Source of the DNA: an uncultured Rhodospirillales bacterium | Lineage (GTDB): Bacteria > Pseudomonadota > Alphaproteobacteria > Acetobacterales > Acetobacteraceae | Length of the DNA: 35,567 nt | Direction: 5' to 3' | Assembly (NCBI GenBank): GCA_903844135.1 | Contig: CAIMSN010000087.1 | Location: forward strand, 1 to 35,567 | Shown here: positions 9,247 to 18,044 of the stretch, one piece after another | Numbering within the stretch: the stretch's first letter is position 1 | Layout: each line of letters opens with the position of its first letter | Made by a program: the position numbers and the translations under genes | Notes under the pieces: model-generated | Told to the model about the DNA's origin: nothing | Seen by the model: the letters and a program-made list of their open reading frames with translations, nothing else | Database searches by the model: none

Positions 9247-10128
9247 TCAGCCGGCCAGCCGGGTGAAGCCTCCGCCTGCGGCGAAAAACCCGTCCACCGC
9301 ACGCAGCATGGCGGACGCGACCTGGGTGCGATGCGCCGCCTGGCGCAGCGCCGCCTCGTCGAGCCGGTTGGACATGAAGCCCATCTCCACCAGCACGCTG
9401 GGGATGTCCGATGCCTTCAGCACCACGAAGGCGGCGTGCCGGGAGGGATTGCTCAGCAGGCCGATCCCGGGCCGGAACGCCTGCACCACGCTGCCGGCCA
9501 TGCGCGCCGAGCCGGCCCTGGTCTCCTCGCGCACCAGGCTGGCCAGGATCCGCTGCACGTCGGGCGAGGTGCCGTGGAAATGCGGCCCGGCGAAACGGTC
9601 GGCGCTGTTCTCGGTATGGGCGAGCGCCGCCGTCTGCGCGTCCGACGCGCCCTCGGACAAGGTATAGACGCTGGCGCCGCGCACCGACGGGTCGTGCAGC
9701 GCGTCGGCATGCATCGAGACGAACAAGGCGGCCTGCCTGCCCTCGGCGATGCCGACCCTGTCCTCCAAGGGAATAAAGACGTCGCGACCGCGGGTCAGCT
9801 CGACGCGATAGCGGCCGGAGCGAAGCAACAGACCCTGCAGCTCAGACGCGGCCGCCTCGGCGATGTGCTTCTCGTAGGTGCCGGACACGCCGATCGCGCC
9901 CGGATCCTTGCCGCCATGGCCGGGATCGAGCATCACCAGCGGCCTGGGCGGCCGCGCCCGGCCGACGATGGCGGGAGCGGCCGGCGCGTGCGCGGCACGA
10001 TGCCGCGGGACGGCGGCGCGGGCGATGCCGGGCACGCCGCCCAACCCGGCGGAGATCGCCAGCGACAGGAATGCCCGCCGCCCGTTGCTTCGCCTCAGGC
10101 TCTCTCCGGGACCCGATCCGTGCTGCAT
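9247..10128 (-). CDS. N-acetylmuramoyl-L-alanine amidase, Tat-type signal
   Basis: This Amidase_3 family zinc enzyme cleaves the amide between MurNAc and the stem peptide, used in daughter-cell separation and wall turnover. The 293-residue protein has a twin-arginine signal (GRRAFLSLA, Arg17-Arg18), and the likely zinc and catalytic residues are His71 (LDPGHGGKDPGA), Glu86 (YEKHIAEA), His140 (VSMHADA) and Glu248 (LVEMGFMSN). It corresponds to AmiA/AmiC; there is no visible AMIN domain, so it is the short AmiA-like form. A GGGGGA lies upstream of the ATG. Tat export matches E. coli AmiA/AmiC as I recall them. Confidence 0.93.
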   Translation of the reverse strand: MQHGSGPGESLRRSNGRRAFLSLAISAGLGGVPGIARAAVPRHRAAHAPAAPAIVGRARPPRPLVMLDPGHGGKDPGAIGVSGTYEKHIAEAAASELQGLLLRSGRYRVELTRGRDVFIPLEDRVGIAEGRQAALFVSMHADALHDPSVRGASVYTLSEGASDAQTAALAHTENSADRFAGPHFHGTSPDVQRILASLVREETRAGSARMAGSVVQAFRPGIGLLSNPSRHAAFVVLKASDIPSVLVEMGFMSNRLDEAALRQAAHRTQVASAMLRAVDGFFAAGGGFTRLAG

Positions 10129-10227
10129 CGATCCAGTCCCCCGCGCAAACGCTGCGCGATTCTAGCCGATCGAGGGCCGGGCTCGCCAGCGTTTCCCGAC
10201 GCTCCGCCCGAGACTTGAAGGACCTTC
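10129..10227. other. Short intergenic gap with an 8-bp inverted repeat
   Basis: Between azoR and the amidase gene on the same strand. AAACGCTG (10147-10154) and CAGCGTTT (10187-10194) are exact inverse complements 32 bases apart. This may fold in the amidase upstream region or terminate azoR, but no T-tract supports termination. Confidence 0.4.
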
Positions 10228-10812
10228 TTAAACCTGGAGCTGCGCGATCGCCGCCGTGGCGTCATCGATCGCCTTCTGTCGCGGCTCCGGGCCCATCGCC
10301 ACCCCTTCGGCGCGCACGATCTCGATCTCCGGCAAGCCGATGAACCCGAACAGGGCGCGCAGATGGGTCTCCTGATGGTCGGCGAAGGCGAACGGCGTGC
10401 CGGGGCCGTAGAGCCCGCCGCGTCCCGACGCGATCACCACCGTCTTGCCGCCGGCCAGCCCTTCGGGACCGTCGGCACCGTAGCGAAAGGTCTTGCCGGC
10501 GATCACGATGCGATCGATCCAGGATTTGAGCTGGCTCGAAATTCCGAAATTGTACATCGGCGCGCCCACCACCACGATGTCGGCGGCGAGGAACGCGTCC
10601 AGCGCCGCCGCCGACTGCGCCAGCTCCTCGGCCGGCGCCTGACCGCCGAGATGGGCGCCGGACAGATGCGGCAGCGGATCGGCGGCGAGATCGTGACGGA
10701 CGATCTCCAGCCCGGGATGCAGCGCCTCGAACCTGGCCACCACGGCGGCCGAAAGCTGGCGGGTGACGGAGTTGTCGCCGAGGATGCTGGAGTCGATATG
10801 CAGGAGCTTCAT
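10228..10812 (-). CDS. azoR: FMN-dependent NADH-azoreductase / quinone reductase
   Basis: This flavodoxin-fold enzyme reduces azo bonds and quinones by two electrons with NADH, giving protection from quinone and thiol stress. The 194-residue protein begins [21 protein letters not shown], the FMN phosphate-binding loop of AzoR/AcpD, and has [18 protein letters not shown] and ASGRGG, both typical of the family. I start at ATG 10812, not the in-frame ATG 14 codons upstream, because the family begins at MKLL and a GGAAAG lies before it. It is divergent from an HxlR-type regulator over an 82-base gap with a candidate operator, a known arrangement for quinone-responsive azoreductases. Confidence 0.92.
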   Translation of the reverse strand: MKLLHIDSSILGDNSVTRQLSAAVVARFEALHPGLEIVRHDLAADPLPHLSGAHLGGQAPAEELAQSAAALDAFLAADIVVVGAPMYNFGISSQLKSWIDRIVIAGKTFRYGADGPEGLAGGKTVVIASGRGGLYGPGTPFAFADHQETHLRALFGFIGLPEIEIVRAEGVAMGPEPRQKAIDDATAAIAQLQV

Positions 10813-10831
10813 CGTCTGGTCTTTCCGGTTG

Positions 10832-10850
10832 TGGTTCCATTTCGTAACCA
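10832..10850. promoter_or_regulatory. Candidate HxlR-regulator operator
   Basis: TGGTTCC-ATTTC-GTAACCA is an imperfect 19-base dyad: the outer five bases of each arm pair exactly and the seventh pair also matches. It lies 20 bases upstream of azoR and 45 upstream of the regulator start, where binding would cover both promoters. A further TAACC occurs 17 bases on (10863-10867). Confidence 0.5.
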
Positions 10851-10894
10851 TCACTCAGATGATAACCCAACCTGATCGGGCGCAAGACGGCACA

Positions 10895-11302
10895 ATGGAC
10901 GAACCAGGGAACATCGGTGTGCCCGAACGGCCGGGACCGATTCTGCCTTTCGAGGCCGACGAGTGCCGCGCGGCGGGTGCGATCCTGGCCAGGATCGGCG
11001 ACAAGTGGAGCGTCCAGGTGGTGGTGCATCTCGGCGCCGGACCGCGCCGCTTCAGCGCCATAAAACGCGCGGTCGGCGCGATCTCGCAACGCATGCTGAC
11101 CCTGACGCTGCGCGGGCTGGAACGCGACGGGCTGGTGACCAGGAGCGTCATTCCCACCACGCCGCCACGGGTGGAATACGCGCTGACGGCGCTGGGCGAC
11201 TCGCTGCTGCGGCCGGTCGAGGCGCTCGGCCTGTGGGCCCGCCAGCACCGGCACGACATCGAGCAGGCGCGGCGCGAGTACGACGCGCGGACCCGACCCT
11301 GA
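10895..11302 (+). CDS. HxlR-family transcriptional regulator, single cysteine
   Basis: This is a winged-helix DNA-binding protein of the HxlR/DUF24 family. The 135 residues show [18 protein letters not shown], then [31 protein letters not shown] (recognition region) and VEYALTALG (wing), all typical. Cys24 is the only cysteine and falls just before the first helix, where B. subtilis YodB keeps its redox-sensing cysteine (from memory). With divergent azoR this suggests a quinone- or electrophile-sensing repressor. An upstream ATG at 10859 would add 12 residues; neither start has a clear ribosome-binding site. Confidence 0.9.
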   Translation: MDEPGNIGVPERPGPILPFEADECRAAGAILARIGDKWSVQVVVHLGAGPRRFSAIKRAVGAISQRMLTLTLRGLERDGLVTRSVIPTTPPRVEYALTALGDSLLRPVEALGLWARQHRHDIEQARREYDARTRP

Positions 11303-11853
11303 AACCCGACCCCGAAACCGGCCGCTTGCGAACGGAGCCGGGTTCGAGCATTCTATTCCTGTGTGACGTGTCCGCGCACAAGGCGGGACGGTGGTTTCGG
11401 CCATCGCCGCTCGCTGCGGACCGTCCGGCATCCTGCCTCCCCCCGCGGAAAGCGCCATGGCCGACCTGGCCGGCGAGCGGTCTTGAGGGCGAGACGGATG
11501 ACGCGCCCGCCAGGACGATCCCGATCGCTCTCGCATGGCCACGCCCGCCCAACGGGATCATGCGGTCGCCGCATGCGTCCCGCGATTGACCGTCAAGGAC
11601 CGAATGACCGCCGCGAACCACCCGACCAGGACCCAGCGACCGAGGACGGCATTGCGCCGGAACGCGTCGTCGATCCTGCAGGCGTTGCACGCGGCCCTCC
11701 GGTTCAAATCCCCCATTGCCGCGCGCGCGACGCTCCCCCCACCCTCCGCAGGCCACAGCCAGGTCCGATCGCCACAGCGAGCGTGTCCCGGATCCGGCCA
11801 TTCCGGCGCGGCGGGCAGGAGCCGACTCCCGGCCTACCGGAGTTCCTCCCCCC
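11303..11853. other. Long gap upstream of rne
   Basis: This 551-base stretch separates the HxlR regulator from rne. Overlapping open frames exist on both strands but have Arg/Pro-rich, low-complexity translations and no recognisable domain, so I call none. It probably holds the rne promoter and a long 5' untranslated region; in E. coli rne is autoregulated through its 5' UTR, and the same could apply here. A GGTTCAAATCC at 11701 resembles a tRNA T-arm but the rest of a tRNA is missing. Confidence 0.5.
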
Positions 11854-14800
11854 ATGACCAAGCGTATGCTGATCGACACGACTCACGCGGAAGAGACGCG
11901 CGTCGTCGTCCTCGACGGTAACCGGCTCGACGATTACGACGTAGAGACCTCGTCGAAGAAGCAGCTCAAGGGCAACATCTACCTCGCCAAGATCGTCAGG
12001 ATCGAACCCAGCCTGCAGGCGGCGTTCGTCGAATATGGCGGCAACCGGCACGGCTTCCTCGCCTTCAGCGAGATCCATCCCGACTATTACCAGATCCCGG
12101 TCGCCGACCGCGAACGCCTGATCGCGCTGCAGGAGGAGGAAGCCCGCGCCGAGGAGGCCCGCGCCGACCGCGAGGAGGATGACGAAGAGGCGCCTGACCA
12201 GGAGAATCGGCAGGAGGCGCGGCAGCAGCACGCGCCGCGCCAGCAGGGCGGCAACGGCGGCCGGGGCCGGCAGAGCCAGGCCCGTCATGGCGCCGGCACC
12301 ACGCCGGACCAGGTCGAGGATGGTCGGTTCGAGGACGGCCCGGCCGGTGACGCGCCGGAGCAGCATTCCGGCGACTATGCCGGCGCGAACCCCGGCGATC
12401 ATCCCGGCGACCACCCTGGTGCGCCGTCCGACGACGAGCCCGGGAGCGAAGATGGCCGCCCGCCGGTAATCGAGATGCCGCTGGAGATCGAGGCGGAGTC
12501 GGTCGAGGATACCGCTTCCGAGGCGATCCCGGACGCCGACGATGCATCGGACGACGATCTCGACCAGGACGGCCCCGACGAACCGGCGCCGGAGACGGTC
12601 GGCGGCGAAAGCCCGGACGACGGCCAGGCGCAGCGCCGCACCGCCCGCTTCCTGCGCCAGTACAAGATCCAGGAGGTGATGCGGCGGCGCCAGATCCTGC
12701 TGATCCAGGTCGTCAAGGAGGAGCGCGGCAACAAGGGCGCCGCCCTGACCACCTACATCTCCCTGGCCGGCCGCTTCTGCGTGCTGATGCCGAACTCGCT
12801 GCGCGGCGGCGGGGTGTCGCGCAAGATCACCTCGGCGGCGGACCGGCGCCGGCTGAAGGAGATCACCAACGAGCTCGAGATTCCGCGCGGCATGGGCATG
12901 ATCGTGCGCACCGCCGGCGCGCAGCGGCCGCGCCCCGAGATCAAGCGCGACTGCGAATATCTGCTGCGCACATGGGACGAGATCCGCGAGACCACGATGG
13001 CCTCGATCGCGCCTTGCCTGGTGTACGAGGAGGCCAGCCTGATCAAGCGGGCGATCCGCGACGTCTATACCCGCGACGTCGAGGAGATCGTGGTCGATGG
13101 CGAGGCGGGCTGGAAGGGCGCGCGCGAGTTCATGCGCACCCTGATGCCGGCCAACGCCAGCAAGGTGACTCTCTGGCGCGATTCCAGCCAGACGCTGTTC
13201 TCGCACTACCAGGTCGAGCAGCATCTCGACGCGATGCTGCAGCCGACGGTGCAGCTCAAGTCCGGCGGCTACCTGGTGATCAACCAGACCGAGGCGCTGG
13301 TCGCGATCGACGTGAATTCCGGCCGCTCGACGCGCGAGCGCAGCGTCGAGGAGACCGCGTTCCGCACCAACATCGAAGCCGCCGACGAGGTCGCCCGTCA
13401 GTTGCGGCTGCGCGATCTGGCCGGCCTGATCGTCATCGACTTCATCGACATGGACGTCCGGCGCAACAATGCGGCGGTCGAGCGCCGGCTGAAGGACGCG
13501 CTGCGCAACGACCGCGCCCGCATCCAGGTCGGCTCGATCAGCCATTTCGGCCTGATGGAGATGTCGCGCCAGCGGCTGCGTCCGTCGATCGCCGAAAGCA
13601 GCTTCGTCACCTGCCCGCACTGCAACGGCAGCGGCTTCATGCGCGGCACCGAGAGCTCGGCGCTGCACGTGCTGCGCGCGATCGAGGAAGAGGCCGGCAA
13701 GCGCAAGGCGGCAGAGATCCTGGTCCATGTCGCCAGCGCGGTGGCGCTCTACGTGCTCAACCACAAGCGCGCCTGGCTGCGCGAGATCGAGACCAGGCAC
13801 CAGCTCACGGTGCATCTGGCCGCCGACGACGCGCTGCTGCCGCCGAACCTGCGGATCGACCGGGTGCGGCCGTATGTCGCGCCGGCGCAGCCGGCCCAGG
13901 CTGCGGTCCTGGCCCCGGTCCAGGGATTGGCGCCGGCGCAGGCCAAGGTGACGCAGATTCCGATCGAGACCGGTGCGCCGGCGCTGTTCGAGCCGGAGCC
14001 GGCGAGCGAGGAGGCCGACGAGGACGACGCCCGTCTCGGTGCGGCGGCCGGCGGCGCGAACGGCACCGCAGGTGCGCAGCCGGACAGCGACGAAGCGGCC
14101 CGCAAGCGCAAGCGCCGTCGCCGTCGTCGTGGCGGGCGTCGCGAGGACGGCGCGCAGAGTCAGGGCGAGGACGGCGCGCGGGGTCAGGGCGACGAAGGCG
14201 CGCAGGCGCACGGCGACGACGGTGCGCAGAGTCAGGTCGATGACGGCGAAGAGGACGGAGCCGAACCTTCGGTGGTCGTGGAGGCCGGGAGTCCGGCGGC
14301 GGCCGGGTCCGGGGCTTCGGCGCCGCGCGGCCGGCGCCGTCGCGGCGGTCGCAACCGCCATCGCGGCGAGACCCGCGACGAGGCTGGCAGCCAGGCGGGA
14401 AGCGGTCCCGACCAGGATGCGGATCACGCGGAGTCGCGTCGTCCGGCGCCGACGGCCTATGTCGGCCCGACCCCGGCCGATCCGTTTGCCGGCAGCTTCG
14501 ACATCTTCGAGATGATCGATCGCGAGGCCGACGAGCCGCAGGCGCTGATGCCGAACCCGGCCGCGTCGGCCGCGTCGCTGCCGCCGGTCCAGCCGACCGC
14601 GGAGAGCGCCGACCCGACCGAGGTCGCGGCGCCGGCCCTGCCGGTCGCGGAGACAGCGGTGCCGGTCGAACCCGACCCCGTCGCCGCCGATGCGGTCGCG
14701 TCGCCGAAGCCGCGCAAGCCGCGTGCGAGCCGCGCCCGCAAGCCGGCGGTTGCAGCGGCGGAGTCACCGGACGCGGCGACCGGCCCGGTGTCGGTGGACC

Positions 14801-15078
14801 CCGAACCGGCGGCGGCCGCGCGTCCGGCCCGCAAGCCCTCGGCCCGATCGCGTGCCAAGGCGGCCCCGGTCGCCGAGCCGGTCGGCATGCCGGTCGCGGC
14901 ACCGCTGGCCCTCGCCGAGCCGGTCGTTGAGCCTGTCACCGAGTCTGTCACCGAGTCTGGGCCTGCCGAGCCGGAAACCCAGGCCGCGCCTGCGATCGAT
15001 CCGAGCATCGTGCAGCCGAAGGTGATCGGCGACACCGCCGCTTCCGGCCCGCGCCGCACCGGCTGGTGGAAGCGCTGA
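11854..15078 (+). CDS. rne: Ribonuclease E
   Basis: This essential endoribonuclease cuts single-stranded AU-rich RNA, processes rRNA/tRNA and scaffolds the degradosome. The 1074-residue protein has an S1 domain split by an acidic Glu/Asp/Gln-rich insertion (about 90-270), a 5'-sensor RT at 352-353 (IVRTAG), catalytic Asp486 (VAIDVNSG) and Asp529 (IVIDFIDM), and a Zn-link CPHC at 587-590. All these sit 183 residues later than the E. coli positions I recall (169, 303, 346, 404), so the insertion accounts for the offset. The C-terminal half is disordered with Arg-rich blocks (RKRKRRRRRRGG, RGRRRRGGRNRHRG), degenerate DGAQSQG repeats, Pro/Ala-rich stretches, and a final GWWKR. I start at the ATG giving MTKRMLIDTTH. 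Confidence 0.96.
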   Translation: MTKRMLIDTTHAEETRVVVLDGNRLDDYDVETSSKKQLKGNIYLAKIVRIEPSLQAAFVEYGGNRHGFLAFSEIHPDYYQIPVADRERLIALQEEEARAEEARADREEDDEEAPDQENRQEARQQHAPRQQGGNGGRGRQSQARHGAGTTPDQVEDGRFEDGPAGDAPEQHSGDYAGANPGDHPGDHPGAPSDDEPGSEDGRPPVIEMPLEIEAESVEDTASEAIPDADDASDDDLDQDGPDEPAPETVGGESPDDGQAQRRTARFLRQYKIQEVMRRRQILLIQVVKEERGNKGAALTTYISLAGRFCVLMPNSLRGGGVSRKITSAADRRRLKEITNELEIPRGMGMIVRTAGAQRPRPEIKRDCEYLLRTWDEIRETTMASIAPCLVYEEASLIKRAIRDVYTRDVEEIVVDGEAGWKGAREFMRTLMPANASKVTLWRDSSQTLFSHYQVEQHLDAMLQPTVQLKSGGYLVINQTEALVAIDVNSGRSTRERSVEETAFRTNIEAADEVARQLRLRDLAGLIVIDFIDMDVRRNNAAVERRLKDALRNDRARIQVGSISHFGLMEMSRQRLRPSIAESSFVTCPHCNGSGFMRGTESSALHVLRAIEEEAGKRKAAEILVHVASAVALYVLNHKRAWLREIETRHQLTVHLAADDALLPPNLRIDRVRPYVAPAQPAQAAVLAPVQGLAPAQAKVTQIPIETGAPALFEPEPASEEADEDDARLGAAAGGANGTAGAQPDSDEAARKRKRRRRRRGGRREDGAQSQGEDGARGQGDEGAQAHGDDGAQSQVDDGEEDGAEPSVVVEAGSPAAAGSGASAPRGRRRRGGRNRHRGETRDEAGSQAGSGPDQDADHAESRRPAPTAYVGPTPADPFAGSFDIFEMIDREADEPQALMPNPAASAASLPPVQPTAESADPTEVAAPALPVAETAVPVEPDPVAADAVASPKPRKPRASRARKPAVAAAESPDAATGPVSVDPEPAAAARPARKPSARSRAKAAPVAEPVGMPVAAPLALAEPVVEPVTESVTESGPAEPETQAAPAIDPSIVQPKVIGDTAASGPRRTGWWKR

Positions 15079-15091
15079 CCGTCTGACCCAT

Positions 15092-15120
15092 GCGCCCTCC
15101 CCCGTCACGGGGGAGGGCGC
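15092..15120. terminator. Bidirectional terminator-like hairpin, rne / membrane gene
   Basis: A perfect 13-bp GC stem (15092-15104 with 15108-15120) closes a three-base loop TCA. The loop is the stop codon (TGA on the minus strand) of the convergent membrane-protein gene. It begins 14 bases after the rne stop. There is no T-tract, but the stem is strong enough to protect both 3' ends. Confidence 0.7.
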
Positions 15121-16559
15121 GGCCAGGCCGGGCACTGTCCCTGGACCGGCCGATCGCGCGCGGCCCAGGGCACCATGACCAGGACGCGCTTGCGGAAATA
15201 GCCGGCGATCGATTCCGGGCCATAGGGGCGCGCCTCGCGATCAGGCAGGCAGATCAGCCGCGCCGGCCAGGTCGCCCCGCCGGAGAGGGCGCCTGGCGGC
15301 GCCATCAGGTAGTGCATAGTCTCGCCCGACGCCTCGCCGGAGCTCCAGGTCGCATCACGCGCGGCGATCTGCGCCGGCAGCAGGGCCAGATCGCCGCGCA
15401 GCACCGGCATCCTGATCGCCAGCAGCACCAGCAGCGCGACGCTCAGCGACAGAACGCGCACCGGCGCGGCGATGCGGAACGGGAGCAGCGAACACAGGCC
15501 GAGACCGGCGATCAGCGACAGACCCTGGCGCAGCGTGGCATGCCGGACGCAGCAGACCGTGCCGAACTGGTGCAGGGAAAGCGCCACCGTCGCGTAGCAG
15601 GCCAGCAGGATCGAAGCGGTCCAGAGCACGACCGGCCATGTCGCCGTCCGGATCGTCTCCCGCGAGATCGTCCGGTGCCCCGGCAGGCCGAGGATCACCG
15701 CGAGCTTGATCAGCACGGCCGGGAACGGCGCCACGCCGTACACGCCGCCCAACTCGCCAAGGAACGGCGCGACCGCACCGCGCAGGCTGGCCGGCCAGTG
15801 CCCGGCGAAACCGCTGGCGTGATCCATCACCTCGGCCATCATCGCCATGCGATGGCGCCCGACCGACAGGCACACCGAAGCGGCCGCCAGCAGAGGCAGC
15901 AGCCAGACGGCGGCAAAGCGCCCCGGTTGGCGACGAAGCATCCCGTACGCCAGCATCGCCGCGCCGGCCACCGCGACCGCCATCGCGCCGGCCTCCGCCG
16001 AGAGCGAGGCGACCAGCAGGGCGGCGGTCAGCGGAAGCGGCGCACTCGCCTCGCCCAGCATCAGGACGGTGACGACGGCGAGCCCGGCCCAGGCGCTCAG
16101 ATAGGCGGAGGTGGCCATCGGCCAGTAGAACAGCTCGTCGGGACGGCCGAGCAGCAGCATGGCGACCAGCAGCGCGACAGCGAGCAGAACCGGCTGCGCC
16201 AGCCGCGACCGGACCCCGGCCCAGGCGACGGCAGCGACGGCGCCGATCCAGCCGGCGGCCAGAAACGGCACCACGAGGGGCCGGCGGGCCAGGTCGGCCA
16301 GCCGGAAATACACCGCCATCACCGTCTCGCTGAACGGACGCGGACTCCAGCCGCGCATCCGGTCGATCACGGCAAGGAATCGATCGTGACGCTCGACCAT
16401 GGCGACGAAGAACTCGTCGGTCGCCCAATGGCCGGACCCGATCAGCGCGGCGTAGGGCGCGAGGCAGAGCAGCAGGACGATCCAGCACAGGATGGGTCCG
16501 GCATGGTCGGCGCTCGACGCGAACCGGCCGACTCGCCCAAACTGGGCCGATGATCGCAT
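15105..16559 (-). CDS. Polytopic membrane protein of unknown function
   Basis: I do not recognise this 484-residue protein. It has roughly ten hydrophobic segments, starting at about 23-42, followed by a periplasmic-looking loop (GHWATDEFFVAMVERHDRF) and a short soluble C-terminal region ending in a Pro/Arg-rich tail. An acidic first extracytoplasmic loop plus many helices recalls GT-C-type or DUF6056-like membrane proteins, but I see no motif that proves this. The ATG at 16559 has AGAAGG nine bases upstream. Its 5' end overlaps the divergent adenosine deaminase start by ten bases, and its stop is the loop of a strong hairpin. Confidence 0.7.
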   Translation of the reverse strand: MRSSAQFGRVGRFASSADHAGPILCWIVLLLCLAPYAALIGSGHWATDEFFVAMVERHDRFLAVIDRMRGWSPRPFSETVMAVYFRLADLARRPLVVPFLAAGWIGAVAAVAWAGVRSRLAQPVLLAVALLVAMLLLGRPDELFYWPMATSAYLSAWAGLAVVTVLMLGEASAPLPLTAALLVASLSAEAGAMAVAVAGAAMLAYGMLRRQPGRFAAVWLLPLLAAASVCLSVGRHRMAMMAEVMDHASGFAGHWPASLRGAVAPFLGELGGVYGVAPFPAVLIKLAVILGLPGHRTISRETIRTATWPVVLWTASILLACYATVALSLHQFGTVCCVRHATLRQGLSLIAGLGLCSLLPFRIAAPVRVLSLSVALLVLLAIRMPVLRGDLALLPAQIAARDATWSSGEASGETMHYLMAPPGALSGGATWPARLICLPDREARPYGPESIAGYFRKRVLVMVPWAARDRPVQGQCPAWPRPPP

Positions 16560-18037
16560 TCCGAGGCACCTTCTTTTGTTTCGTCACGTTCTGCGGCCTG
16601 CTGTCCGGGCCGCCGGTGGCGCTGGCGGCGACGCCGGTCGAACGTCTGTTCGCTCGAATCGCAGACGATCCGGCGCGGCTTCGCGTGTTCCTGACGACGA
16701 TGCCCAAGGGTGGCGACCTGCACAATCATCTCGCCGGCGCGGTCTATGCCGAGAGCTATCTCGACTGGGCGGCGGGGAGCGGGCTCTGCGTCGAGACCGC
16801 CCGCCTTGCGATCGCCCGGCCGCCCTGCGCCGGAGCGTCGCGCCCTCTGGCCGACGCGCTCGCGCAGGACCCTTCGCTGCGGGATTCGATGATCGATGCG
16901 CTGTCGATGCGCGACTTCACGCCGCGACCCGGCGACGCTTCCGGGCACGACCATTTCTTCGCCACCTTCGCCAGGTTCGACGCCGCCGCCACCGGACACG
17001 TCGGCGAAGCCCTGGCGGAGGAGGCGCGACGGGCGGCGGCGGAGCATGTCGGCTACCTGGAAATCATGTGGTACCCGCGCGTGCGCGACTCCGCCGCTCT
17101 CGGGCTCGCGCATCCCTGGTCGGGCGAGGATTTCGCGGCCGAGCTGGCGGCGATCCGGCCCGGCATCCCCGCCCTGCTGGCCGAGGCGAAAGCCGACACC
17201 GACCAAGCGGAGGCCAGGATGCGGACGGTCCTGCGGTGCGGCGGTACTGATGCCGATCCGGGTTGCAGGGTGACGATCCGCTACCAGACCTTCCTGCTCC
17301 GGGTGCTGCCGCCGGCCGCCGTGTTCGCGCAGATGGCCTACAGCACCGCGCTGGTCGCCGCCGACCCGCGCTTCGTCGGGATCAACATCGTCGCGCCGGA
17401 AGACAACCCGGTCGCGCTGCGCGACTACGACCTGCATATGCGGGCGTTCCGCTTCTTCCACGACCTGCACCCGGAGGTCCGCCTGAGCCTGCATGCCGGC
17501 GAGCTGACGCTGGGGCTGGTGCCGCCGGAGGCGCTGCGCTTCCACATCCGCGACGCGGTGGAGATCGCCGGCGCCAGCCGCATCGGCCACGGCGTCGACA
17601 TCAGCTACGAGACCGATGCCGCCGGGCTGCTCGCCGAGATGGCCAGCCGCCATGTCGCGGTCGAGATCAACCAGACCAGCAACGAGCAGATCCTGGGCGT
17701 GCGCGGGCCGGAGCATCCGTTCCGGCTCTACCGCGCCGCCGGCGTGCCGCTGGTGCTTTCGACCGACGACGAGGGGGTCGAGCGGATCGACCTCACGCAT
17801 GAATATCTGCGTGCGGTGCAGAGCTGGCACCTGGATTATCCGGCGCTCAAGGCGCTGGCGCGCAACGCGGTCGCCTACAGCTTCCTGTCCGGCGAGGCGC
17901 TCGCCACCGCGCCGGACGGCACGCCGCGCCCGCCCGGCGCGGGGCTGCTGGCGCGCAGCGACAAGGCCCGCCAGCAATGGGCGCTGGAGCGGGACTTCGC
18001 CGCGTTCGAGACCGACATCGTGCGGCGGATGCGATGA
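16550..18037 (+). CDS. Exported adenosine deaminase-family protein
   Basis: Predicted to hydrolyse adenosine to inosine. A signal peptide is visible (about 1-27, ending VALA-ATP), so the enzyme acts in the periplasm or outside, unlike cytosolic Add. Of 495 residues, the zinc/catalytic set is complete: His58 and His60 (GGDLHNHLAG), His315 and Glu318 (SLHAGE), His347 (IGHG), Asp406-Asp407 (LSTDDEG). The length and GGDLHNHL motif resemble the secreted ADGF/CECR1-like branch; substrate could be another purine. The ATG at 16550 has only a weak ribosome-binding site and overlaps the start of the divergent gene. Its stop shares a 10-base palindrome with the stop of the convergent AI-2E gene. Confidence 0.88.
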   Translation: MIAFRGTFFCFVTFCGLLSGPPVALAATPVERLFARIADDPARLRVFLTTMPKGGDLHNHLAGAVYAESYLDWAAGSGLCVETARLAIARPPCAGASRPLADALAQDPSLRDSMIDALSMRDFTPRPGDASGHDHFFATFARFDAAATGHVGEALAEEARRAAAEHVGYLEIMWYPRVRDSAALGLAHPWSGEDFAAELAAIRPGIPALLAEAKADTDQAEARMRTVLRCGGTDADPGCRVTIRYQTFLLRVLPPAAVFAQMAYSTALVAADPRFVGINIVAPEDNPVALRDYDLHMRAFRFFHDLHPEVRLSLHAGELTLGLVPPEALRFHIRDAVEIAGASRIGHGVDISYETDAAGLLAEMASRHVAVEINQTSNEQILGVRGPEHPFRLYRAAGVPLVLSTDDEGVERIDLTHEYLRAVQSWHLDYPALKALARNAVAYSFLSGEALATAPDGTPRPPGAGLLARSDKARQQWALERDFAAFETDIVRRMR

Positions 18038-18044
18038 GGCCTCA
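18035..18044. repeat. Palindrome joining two convergent stop codons
   Basis: TGAGGCCTCA is a perfect 10-base palindrome. Its outer triplets are the stop codon of the adenosine deaminase gene (plus) and of the AI-2E gene (minus). It is too short to call a terminator. Confidence 0.6.

Noticed and set aside
10222-10230. Short GAAGG-A-CCTTC dyad beside the azoR stop as a terminator
   Set aside because: A one-base loop cannot form a hairpin and there is no T-tract.
11647-11721. tRNA-like stretch: GGTTCAAATCC T-loop plus a near-matching seven-base acceptor pair 75 bases apart
   Set aside because: There is no D-arm, no anticodon stem-loop, position 8 is not T, and the T-stem does not pair beyond two bases.
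11363-11857. A 164-codon plus-strand frame in the gap before rne
   Set aside because: It overlaps the rne start in another frame, is Arg/Pro-rich, and has competing frames on the other strand; no gene-like feature.
11704-14427. A 907-codon minus-strand frame opposite rne
   Set aside because: The RNase E frame has full catalytic and zinc motifs; the antisense translation is low-complexity and unrecognisable.
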